Assembly: GCF_041381155.1 (NCBI RefSeq)
Contig: NC_091134.1
Span: 73,925,469 to 73,989,468, forward strand
Length of the DNA stretch: 64,000 nt
Source of the DNA: Argopecten irradians
Taxonomy: Eukaryota > Mollusca > Bivalvia > Pectinida > Pectinidae
Direction of reading: 5' to 3'
The notes under the pieces are model-generated. The model was not told where the DNA came from and did no database searches. It saw only the letters and a program-made list of their open reading frames with translations. The position numbers were made by a program, and so were the translations under genes. Below, piece by piece: positions 14,401 to 26,200 of this stretch. The number at the start of each line of letters is the position of its first letter. Positions within the stretch are counted from its first letter, which is position 1.

Positions 14401-17178
14401 ATATATCTTGTACTTACTGACTAATATTGTATATATTTACCTTGTATATATACTGGATACGTCCTTCAGAGCTTGGTCTTACTGACTAATATTGTATATA
14501 TTTACCTTGTATATATACTGTAACGTCCTTCATATCTTGTCTTACTGACTAATATTGTATATATTTACCTTGTATATATACTGGTAACGTCCTTCAGAGC
14601 TGGTCTTACTGACTAATATTGTATTATATTTATCTTGTATATATACTAGTAACGTCCTTCAGAGTTGGTCTTACTGACTAATATTGTATATATTTACCTT
14701 GTATATATACTAGTAACGTCCTTCAGAGCTTGTCTTACTGACTAATATTGTATATATTTACCTTGTATATATACTGGTAATGTCCTTCAGAGCTTGTCTT
14801 ACTGACTAATATTGTATATATTGACCTTGTACATATACTGGTAACATCCTTCAGAGCTGGTCTTACTGACTAATATTGTATATATTTACCTTGTATATAT
14901 ACTGGTAACGTCCTTCAGAGCTGGTCTTACTGACTAATATTGTATATATTTACCTTGTATATATACTGGTAACGTCCTTCAGAGCTTGTCTTACTGACTA
15001 ATATTGTATATATTTACCTTGTATATATACTGGTAACATCCTTCAGAGCTGGTCTTACTGACTAATATTGTATATATTTACCTTGTATATATACTGGTAA
15101 CGTCCTTCAGAGCTGGTCTTACTGACTAATATTGTATATATTTACCTTGTATATATATACTGGTAACGTCCTTCAGAGCTGGTCTTACTGACTAATATTG
15201 TAAATATTTACCTTGTATATATACTGGTAATGTCCTTCATATCTTGTCTTACTGACTAATTATTGTATATATTTACCTTGTATATATACTGGTAATGTCC
15301 TTCATATCTTGTCTTACTGACTAATATTGTATATATTTACCTTGTATATATACTGGTAACGTCCTTCAGAGCTTGTCTTACTGACTAATATTGTATATAT
15401 TTACCTTGTATATATACTGGTAACGTCCTTCAGAGCTTGTCTTACTGACTAATATTGTTTATATTTACCCTGTATATATACTGGTAACATCCTTCAGAGC
15501 TGGTCTTACTGACTAATATTGTATATATTTACCTTGTATATATACTGGTAACGTCCTTCAGAGCTGGTCTTACTGACTAATATTGTATATATTTACCTTG
15601 TATTATACTGGTAATGTCCTTCATATCTTGTCTTACTGACTAATATTGTATATAATTTACCTTGTATATATACTGGTAACGTCCTTCAGAGCTTGTCTTA
15701 CTGACTAATATTGTATATATTTACCTTGTATATATACTGGTAACGTCCTTCAGAGCTTGTCTTACTGACTAATATTGTATATATTTACCTTGTATATATA
15801 CTGGTAACGTCCTTCAGAGCTGGTCTTACTGACTAATATTGTATATATTTACCTTGTATATATACTAGTAACGTCCTTCAGAGCTGGTCTTACTGACTAA
15901 TATTGTATATATTTACCTTGTATATATACTGGTAATGTCCTTCAGAGCTTGTCTTACTGACTAATATTGTATATATTTACCTTGTATATATACTAGTAAC
16001 GTCCTTCAGAGCTTGTCTTACTGACTAATATTGTATATATTTACCTTGTATATATACTAGTAACGTCCTTCAGAGCTTGTCTTACTGACTAATATTGTAT
16101 ATATTTACCTTGTATATATAATGGTAATGTCCTTCATATCTTGTCTTACTGACTAATATTGTAAATATTTACCTTGTATATATACTAGTAACGTCCTTCA
16201 GAGCTTGTCTTACTGACTAATATTGTATATATTTACCTTGTATATATACTGGTAACACCCTTCATATCTTGTCTTACTGACTAATATTGTATATATTTAC
16301 CTTGTATATATACTAGTAACGTCCTTCAGAGCTTGTCTTACTGACTAATATTGTATATATTTACCTTGTATATATACTGGTAACACCCTTCATATCTTGT
16401 CTTACTGACTAATATTGTATATATTTACCTTGTATATATACTGGTAACATCCTTCAGAGCTTGTCTTACTGACTAATATTGTATATATTTACCTTGTATA
16501 TATACTGGTAATGTCCTTCAGAGCTTGTCTTACTGACTAATATTGTATATATTTACCTTGTATATATACTGGTAACGTCCTTCAGAGCTGGTCTTACTGA
16601 CTAATATTGTATATATTTACCTTGTATATATACTGGTAATGTCCTTCATATCTTGTCTTACTGACTAATATTGTAAATATTTACCTTGTATATATACTAG
16701 TAACGTCCTTCAGAGCTGGTCTTACTGACTAATATTGTATATATTTACCTTGTATATATACTAGTAACGTCCTTCAGAGCTGGTCTTACTGACTAATATT
16801 GTAAATATTTACCTTGTATATATACTAGTAACGTCCTTCAGAGCTGGTCTTACTGACTAATACTGTATATATTTACCTTGTATATATACTGGTAACGTCC
16901 TTCAGAGCTTGTCTTACTGACTAATATTGTATATATTTACCTTGTATATATACTGGTAATGTCCTTCATATCTTGTCTTACTGACTAATATTGTATATAT
17001 TTACCTTGTATATATACTGGTAACGTCCTTCAGAGCTGGTCTTACTGACTAATATTGTATATATTTACCTTGTATATATACTAGTAACGTCCTTCAGAGC
17101 TGGTCTTACTGACTAATATTGTAAATATTTACCTTGTATATATACTGGTAATGTCCTTCATATCTTGTCTTACTGACT
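6239..17178 (-). repeat. 64-bp array of exon 10 donor junctions (about 170 units)
   Basis: Read on the minus strand, each unit is about 46 nt matching the end of exonuclease exon 10 (AGTCAGTAAGAC through TATATATACAAG) followed by about 18 nt of intron starting GTAAAT. Each unit therefore carries the junction ACAAG|GTAAAT. The array begins inside exon 10 and fills the following intron. Units right of about 13500 are nearly identical. Units left of about 11000 are full of single-base insertions and deletions. Two main subtypes occur, read on the plus strand as CAGAGCTGGTC/CAGAGCTTGTC and CATATCTTGTC. Exon 10 itself matches the second, rarer subtype. Confidence 0.93.
11362..11403. repeat. 42-nt poly-C run inside the 64-bp array
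   Basis: A run of 42 C interrupts one 64-bp unit at its TTTACCTTG position. It is unlike every neighbouring unit. It lies within the noisy left part of the array, so a sequencing or assembly artefact is as likely as a real expansion. Confidence 0.85.
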
Positions 17179-17257
17179 AGTTTGTACACAGGTATTGGCC
17201 AATGATGTTTAACACAGGTGGTGTGAAGGAAGAAGCCTGGAGACATTCCATCATGTA
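17133..17257 (-). CDS. exonuclease exon 10 (first half of dsRBD3)
   Basis: The acceptor is GGTTTTACTGTTACAG|TACATG (phase 1) and the donor TATACAAG|GTAAAT (phase 0). The 41 whole codons include FFLHTTCVKHHWPIPVYKL, the helix 1 and W.PVY pattern of a dsRBD, and end EGHYQYIYK. A matching second-half exon must lie beyond the arrays, outside the window or in the gap. The last 46 nt of this exon are the seed of the 64-bp array. Confidence 0.8.
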
Positions 17258-20200
17258 CTGTAACAGTAAAACCACTATTTATTCTTTGAAGATTGAGTCT
17301 TGAAATATAACTAAATTAAAAATGACTTACTTTAATAGTACCTGGTATATGGATTTAGTCATCAAAGTTATATTTTTGTAAGCCTTAATTGGCAAGTAAA
17401 AATTAAATGTGAGCCTCATGCAACCAAAAAGAGTTTCACACAACACAATTTAAGATTATTTTCATCATTCAGACTCAGGTAAATTGCACTCATGGCTAAA
17501 AATATCATTTGTTCATACACAGGTTTGATTGAAAGTGTAAGGTAAACATTGTGAAAGTGACACTTTCTTGTATCCTCCTTGAATCTGTGATGTTGTAGTT
17601 TTATAAAGATTAAATCACTGTGTATATTACAACATCACAATGTATTATGTAATTCCCCTTTCATAGATATTGTTTCTGATTAAAGGCTATCAACAAAAGA
17701 GAATATACCTTCAGCAGCTTGAGATTTCTTTCTTGGTTTCTTCATCCAAGACTGCAACATTTCAGTATAGGTATCATTTTCAGATTTCTGATGACAGGCA
17801 AAGAATGTTTCTGCTGCGGCAAATTTGGCTTCTTTTTCATCAGAGCATGGACCCGACCAATATTCCTTACCATCAATTAAAGCCTGCAAAAATGTTGCAA
17901 AAAACAATTATTTCCTTTTTTATTTCACTAGTCTTTAAAAGTAAAAAATCAAAATGGTAAAATGTTTTTATCTTATTTTAAATTGAATAAAATTTTTTTG
18001 ACACACTGATGTTTCTGTTATTGAAATCCTGTTGAACTGTCATGTTTGGTGCAGTACATGTTCTAAGCGTGGTTGTGAAATTAAGAAACAGTTACACAGT
18101 TTCAAGGTAACACCTGCAGGCACTGCTTGTTTGTAAAGGTTACTTTCTAGGTCTCATAGAGTACTTACCTTACACACACACTGGTCTGAGGGTACTGGGT
18201 CTCATAGAGTACTTACCTTACACACACACTGGTCTGAGGGTACTGGGTCTCATAGAGTACTTACCTTACACACACACTGGTCTGAGGGTACTGGGTGTTA
18301 TAGAGTACTTACCTTACACACACACTGGTCTGAGGGTACTGGGTCTCATAGAGTACTTACCTACCACACACACTGGTTTGAGGGTACTGGGTCTCATAGA
18401 GTACTTACCTTACACACACACTGGTCTGAGGGTACTGGGTCTCATAGAGTACTTACCTTACACACACACTGGTCTGAGGGTACTGGGTCTCATAGAGTAC
18501 TTACCCTACACACACACTGGCCTGAGGGTACTGGGTGTTATAGAGTACTTACCTTACACACACACTGGCCTGAGGGTACTGGGTCTCATAGAGTACTTAC
18601 CTTACACACACACTGGCCTGAGGGTACTGGGTGTTATAGAGTACTTATCTGATACACACACTGGTTTGAGGGTACTGGGTCTCATAGAGTACTTACCTTA
18701 CACACACACTGGCCTGAGGGTACTGGGTGTTATAAAGTACTTACCTTACACACACACTGGTCTGAGGGTACTGGGTGTTATAGAGTACTTACCTTACACA
18801 CACACTGGTCTGAGGGTACTGGGTGTTATAGAATGCTTACCTTACACACACACTGGCCTGAGGTTACTGGGTCTCATAGAGTACTTACCTTACACACACA
18901 CTGGTCTGAGGTTACTGGGTCTCATAGAGTACTTACCTTACACACACACTGGTCTGAGGGTACTGGGTGTTATAGAGTACTTACCCTACACACACACTGG
19001 CCTGAGGGTACTGGGTGTTATACAGTACTTACCTTACACACACACTGGCCTGAGGGTACTGGGTGTTATAGAGTACTTACCTTACACACACACTGGTCTG
19101 AGGGTACTGGGTGTTATAGAGTACTTACCTTACACACACACTGGTCTGAGGGTACTGGGTGTTATAGAATGCTTACCTTACACACACACTGGCCTGAGGG
19201 TACTGGGTGTTATAGAGTACTTACCTTACCAACACACTGGCCTGAGGGTACTGGGAGTACTTACCTTAAACACAAACAGGCCTGAGGGTACTGGGTCTCA
19301 TAGAGTACTTACCTTACACACACACTGGCCTGAGGGTACTGGGTGTTATAGAGTACTTACCTTACACACACACTGGCCTGAGGGTACTGGGTCTCATAGA
19401 GTACTTACCTTACACACACACTGGTCTGAGGGTACTGGGTGTTATACAGTACTTACCTTACACACACACTGGCCTGAGGGTACTAGGTCTTATAGAGTAC
19501 TTATCTGATACACACACTGGTCTGAGGGTACTGGGTGTTATAGAGTACTTACCTTACACACACACTGGTCTGAGGATACTGGGTGTTATATAGAGTACTT
19601 ACCTTACACACACACTGGCCTGAGGGTACTGGGTCTCATAGAGTACTTACCTTACACACACACTGGCCTGAGGGTACTGAGTGTTATAGAGTACTTACCT
19701 TACACACACACTGGTCTGAGGGTACTGGGTCTCATAGAGTACTTACCTTACACACACACTGGCCTGAGGGTACTGGGTCTCATAGAGTACTTACCTTACA
19801 CACACACTGGCCTGAGGGTACTGGGTGTTATAGAGTACTTACCTTACACACACACTTGCCTGAGGGTACTGGGAGTACTTACCTTACAAACAAACTGGCC
19901 TGAGGGTACTAGGTCTCATAGAGAACTTACCTTACACACACACACTGGCCTGAGGGTACTGGGTCTCATAGAGTACTTACCTTACACACAAAGTGGCCTG
20001 AGGGTACTGGGTCTCATAGAGTACTTACTTACACACACACTGGCCTGAGGGTACTGGGTGTTATAGAGTACTTACCTTACACACACACTGGCCTGAGGGT
20101 ACTGGGAAGTACTTACCTTACAAACAAACTGGCCTGAGGGTACTAGGTCTCATAGAGAACTTACCTTACACACACACTGGCCTGAGGGTACTGGGTCTCA

Positions 20201-23200
20201 TAGAGTACTTACCTTACACACAAAGTGGCCTGAGGGTACTGGGTCTCATAGAGTACTTACCTTACACACACACTGGCCTGTGGGTACTGGGTGTTATAGA
20301 GTACTTACCTTACACACACACTGGCCTGAGGGTACTAGGTCTCATAGAGAACTTACCTTACACACACACTGGCCTGAGGGTACTGGGTCTCATAGAGTAC
20401 TTACCTTACACACAAAGTGGCCTGAGGGTACTGGGTCTCATAGAGTACTTACCTTACACACACACTGGCCTGTGGGTACTGGGTGTTATAAAGTACTTAC
20501 CTTACACACACACTGGCCTGAGGGTACTGTGTGTTATAGAGTACTTACCTTACACACACACTGGCCTGAGGATACTGGGTGTTATAGAGTACTTACCTTA
20601 CACACACACTGGCCTGAGGGTACTGGGTGTTATAGAGTACTTACCTTACACACACACTGGCCTGAGGATACTTGGTGTTATAGAGTACTTACCTTACACA
20701 CACACTGGTCTGAGGGTACTGGGTCTCATAGAGTACTTACCTTACACACACACTGGCCTGAGGATACTGGGTGTTATACAGTACTTACCTTACACACACA
20801 CTGGCCTTAGGGTACTGGGTCTCATAGAGTACTTACCTTACACACACACTGGCCTGAGGGTACTGGGTGTTATACAGTACTTACCCTACACACACACTGG
20901 CCTGAGGGTACTGGGTCTCATAGAGTACTTACCTTACACACACACTGGCCTGAGGATACTGGGTGTTATAGATTACTTACCTTACACACACACTGGCCTG
21001 AGGATACTGGGTGTTATAGATTACTTACCTTACACACACACTGGCCTGAGGGTACTGGGTCTCATAGAGTACTTACCTTACACACACACTGGCCTGAGGG
21101 TACTGGGTGTTATACAGTACTTACCTTACACACACACTGGCCTGAGGGTACTGTGTGTTATAGAGTACTTACCTTACACACACACTGGCCTGAGGATACT
21201 GGGTGTTATAGATTACTTACCTTACACACACACTGGCCTGAGGGTACTGGGTGTTATAGAGTACTTACCTTACACACACACTGGTCTGAGGGTACTAGGT
21301 GTTATAGAGTGCTTACCTTATACACACACTGGCATGAGGGTACTGTGTGTTATAGAGTACTTACCTTACACACACACTGGCCTGAGGGTACTGGGTGTTA
21401 TACAGTACTTACCTTACACACACACTGGCCTGAGGGTAGAGTATCAAACTGGTAACGTGGAACCCATCCAAACTTCTGAGCAGCAATATTTAATGCAGAC
21501 ACAACATCTAGACCTGTGGTCACAAAAATATCATTAAATATCCCTTTTATCCTTTTCCTTTTTCGTTATGTTGATGTTATAGTTGTAAAGATCATATATT
21601 ATCAATCGCTATCGAATATTAAAGATGAATATTGTAACACTTGTAAAAGATAGTGTAGGTCAGTTCCTCCTGGACAAAGACTTCTTAATTAGAAATTTTC
21701 CTTATATTAGAATTAAATTTCCCAGGGAGCTTGAGCCCTCTTCTCCTTAAAAGGAAATTTTCCAGTGAGCTTGAGCCCATCTTCTCCTTAAAAAGAAATT
21801 TTCCAGGGAGCTTGAGCCAATCATCTCCTTTTAAGGAATTATTCCAGGGAGCTTGAGCCCATCTTCTCCTTTAAAGGAATTTTTCCAGGGAGCTTGAGCC
21901 AATCATCTCCTTTAATGGAATTTTTTCCAGGGAGCTTGAGCCAATCATCTCCTTTAAAGGAATTTTTCCAGTGAGGTTGAGCCAATTATCTCCTTTTAAG
22001 GAATTATTCCAGGCAGCTTGAGCCCATCTTCTTCTTTAAAGGAATTTTTCCAGGGAGCTTGAGCCAATCATCTCCTTTAAAGGAATTTTTACAGCGAGCT
22101 TGAGCCAATCATCTCCTTTAAAGGAATTTTTCCAGAGAGCTTGAGCCAATCATCTCTTTTAAAGGAATTTTTTCCAGGGAGCTTGAGCCAATCATCTCCT
22201 TTAAAGGAATTTTTCCAGCGAGCTTGAGCCAATCATCTCCTTTAAAGGAATTTTTCCAGGAAGCTTGAGCCAATCATCTCATTTAAAGGAATTTTTCCAG
22301 TGAGCTTGAGCCCATCATCTCCTTTGAAGGAATTTTTTCCAGGGAGCTTGAGCCAATCATCTCCTTTAAAGGAATTTTTCCAGGAAGCTTGAGCCAATCA
22401 TCTCCTTTAAAGGAATTTTTTCCAGGGAGCTTGAGCCAATCATCTCCTTTAAAGGAATTTTTCCAGCGAGCTTGAGCCAATCATCTCCTTTAAAGGAATT
22501 TTTCCAGGAAGCTTGAGCCAATCATCTCATTTAAAGGAATTTTTCCAGTGAGCTTGAGCCCATCATCTCCTTTGAAGGAATTTTTTCCAGGGAGCTTGAG
22601 CCAATCATCTCCTTTAAAGGAATTTTTCCAGGAAGCTTGAGCCAATCATCTCCTTTAAAGGAATTTTTCCAGGGAGCTTGAGCCAATCATCTCCTTTAAA
22701 GGAATTTTTTCCAGGGAGCATGAGCCAATCATCTCCTTTAAAGGAATTTTTCCAGGGAGCTTGAGCCAATCATCTCCTTTAAAGGAATTTTTCCAGTGAG
22801 CTTGAGCCAATCATCTCCTTTAAAGGAATTTTTCCAGGGAGCTTGAGCCAATCATCTCATTTAAAGGAATTTTTCCAGGGAGCTTGAGCCAATCATCTCA
22901 TTTAAAGGAATTTTTCCAGGGAGCTTGAGCCAATCATCTCCTTAAAAGGAATTTTTCCAGGGAGCATGAGCCAATCATCTCCTTAAAAGGAATTTTTCCA
23001 GGGAGCTTGAGCCTATCATCTCCTTTGAAGGAATTTTTCCAGGGAGCTTGAACCCATCATCTCCTTTGAAGGAATTTTTCCAGTGAGCTTGAGCCCATCA
23101 TCTCCTTAAAAAGAAATTTTCCAGGGAGCTTGAGCCAATCATCTCCTTTAAAGGAATTATTCCAGGAAGCTTGAGCCCATCTTCTCCTTTAAAGGAATTT

Positions 23201-26200
23201 TTCCAGGGAGCTTGAGCCAATCATATCCTTTAAAGGAATTTTTACAGCGAGCTTGAGCCAATCATCTCCTTTAACGGAATTTTTCCAGCGAGCTTGAGCC
23301 AATCATCTCCTTTAAAGGAATTTTTCCAGGGAGCTTGAGCCAATCATCTCATTTAAAGGAATTTTTCCAGGGAGCTTGAACCAATCATCTCCTTAAAATT
23401 AATTTTTCCAGTGAGCTTGAGCCCATCATCTCCTTTGAAGGAAATTTTCCAGTGAGCTTGAGCCCATCATCTTCTCTGAAGGAATATTTCCAGTGAGCTT
23501 GAGCCAATCATCTCCTTAAAAGGAATTTTTCCAGGGAGCTTGAACCAATCATCTCCTAAAAAGGAATTTTTCCAGTGAGCTTGAGCCCATCATCTCCTTA
23601 AAAGGAAATTTTCCAGGGAGCTTTCTCATTTCCTAAAAAGGAGAATACCCAATGTTCTTGTACAGAGGTTTTTATATTGTACAGCAATGATTATGAATAT
23701 CTCCTGCCAATTTAAGGCAGAGAAGACTATTTGTTCAATCTAACTACGTACAGCCAAACAATGGTTACTTTACCTGAATACTTTTCCACCTTTGTGTTGC
23801 TAAAAAACTGACCCATGATATCTATGTATGTGTCAGTTTCAGATCTCTGATGATGTGTGAAAAATGCTTGGGCTGCTGAACTTTTGGCCTCTTTATGTGT
23901 AGAACACACTTCAGAGTGATACTCTCTACCGTTCACAAGCACCTATCAAAAAGAAATTATGTAATATATTTGTTATGGAATATTTCTAAAATGTTTGATT
24001 TAAAAGTAAAATGATAGTCTGCTATAAATTTTGATATTCCAATTTGAGGAAAATTAATGGTGCAAAATTAATATGACCTTTCACATTTATTGTAAATATT
24101 GACTGAAATTGTGCTCTAAATGTGGACTCCAACATTGTACAAGAAGGTAAAATTGACAAATGAACTCAGAGGAATCAAAAGATTTACCATTTTGTCTGCA
24201 ATACACCTGATTGCTTCTTGTGCAGATAAGGTCAAACTTGTATCCCTCATTGTGTATCTCGACATTATAATCAATGAAGTGGGAGGTCATTGAAACTAAT
24301 TGACAATGTGATAAATGAAGCTATGTTTAGATATGGTTTATCAAATGAGAAGGGAGATATTTGAGTAAACAGTAGCCTTGTAGACTGGTTGTCATGGATA
24401 CCTTACAGATGAATGTTTCCTGTGTCAGCGAATCAAAGCGATAAACCGGTGGATCCCAACCGAGACTTCGACAATTTTTATGAAGAAACTTGACTGGATT
24501 AAGGACTTTCTCTACATTAACAGAAAAAAATATATGCTATTTTGGGTTCATCTTCCAAAATTTGAACAAAATGTCAAAGAGCACATCAATTCTAAAATAG
24601 ATAAATATGTAAAACAAATATCATTCATATGTATTTTGAAAAAAAAACCAGTAAAACAAATCTGTGTTCCTGAGCACTTTGGCAGCTGTTCTGTTGATCG
24701 GGTGGATTGTGTTTATTGGTGGCATTGACAACATAACAACACAATAACGTAGGAAAGACAACATCATTATCAACAATACATTATGACGTCATAAGATATG
24801 ACACATCTTAGAAGTTATTTTACATAATCACATATCTATAGACAAGCTTACTAATTATTTAATAGAACTATTCAAACCTGGATTGAACACAACTTTTAAT
24901 TTTGAATCTTTTGCTTCTCTGTTAACAACATTTACAATGTATATATACATATACAGCATTATATATACTAGGTAGTGTAGGTAAACCTTACATATCTCTA
25001 ATACAATGTATATATACATATACAGCATTGTATATACTAGGTAGTGTAGGTAAACCTTACATATCTCTAATACAATGTATATATACATATACAGCATTAT
25101 ATATACTAGGTAGTGTAGGTAAACCTTACATATCTCTAATACAATGTATATATACATATACAGCATTATATATACTAGGTAGTGTAGGTAAACCTTACAT
25201 ATCTCTAATACAATGTATATATACATATACAGCATTATATATACTAGGTAGTGTAGGTAAACCTTACATATCTCTAATACAATGTATATATACATATACA
25301 GCATTATATATACTAGGTAGTGTAGGTAAACCTTACATATCTCTAATACAATACAAACACAAACATTATACATTACATTTCAAACCCATGTACTCAATCA
25401 ATGTCATCACAATAAATTTAAAATTGTAGGAAGTTTATTATAGCAAATAAATCTCAAAACAGCCAAGTAGGGTACAAGAAATATGTTACCTTTCATTCTA
25501 TCTTGTGAGGACGTGTGTGGTTTCATTTTGTTTTCTATGTGATTCTCTCTCTCTGAGTCATCACTGATATCTGTCCTAGGAGCCTAGTAACATACAGTCA
25601 TGTACAATCATTCTAAGTGATATCTTTACCTGATCACTCATCCACTAGCTCTATTTTAGTTTTATATATAAATATTATTAAATTAACGCAGTTAACTTAT
25701 CCTACAGGCTGTACATAATACATAATTTGGAATAATTGACCACTAACAAGGTAAACACTGGTAAGTAATCCACTTTCATTTATAACTGAAACCGCTAAGT
25801 TGTTTACAGTTGTAACATGTACAGCTTCTATTGTTATTATTTTGGTAGCTTTTCTGTGGGTTTAAGGAATATGTAAAAGATACTTGCCTTGTCCTCTACA
25901 GATAGACAGTCAATTGGCTGTGTCAGCGATGGGGGTGGTGTTGGTGTGTCTGTATCTAGACAGTCAGAGTTGGTAAGACACTTCTCCCATTTCTCTCTCA
26001 CTAGTGTGTCTGTATCTATAGAGTCAGAGTTGGTAAGACACTTTTCCCATTCCTCTCTTACTAGTGTGTCTGAATCTATACAAACAGGGTTTGTAAGACA
26101 CTTCTCCCATTCCTCTCTCACTAGTGTGTCTGTATCTATAAAGTCAGGGTTTGTAAGACACTTCTCCCATTCCTCTCTCACTAGTGTGTCTGTATCTATA

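Noticed and set aside
18378..21537. Plus-strand frames such as the 376-codon RVLGLIEYLPYTHTGL repeat
   Set aside because: They run antisense through the 48-bp array of exon 8 donor junctions.
24087..24290. Minus-strand open frame considered as the first half of dsRBD1
   Set aside because: It has a weak acceptor and no convincing dsRBD match. The exon at 24402-24511 has a strong acceptor, correct phases and a clear match.
24480..24728. 82-codon plus-strand frame
   Set aside because: It is antisense to exon 6 and intron, with no recognisable domain.
25884..25890. GC-AG donor (AAG|GCAAGT) for exon 5
   Set aside because: It matches the GC-donor consensus but ends in phase 0, while exon 6 needs phase 1. 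The GT donor four bases on fits.
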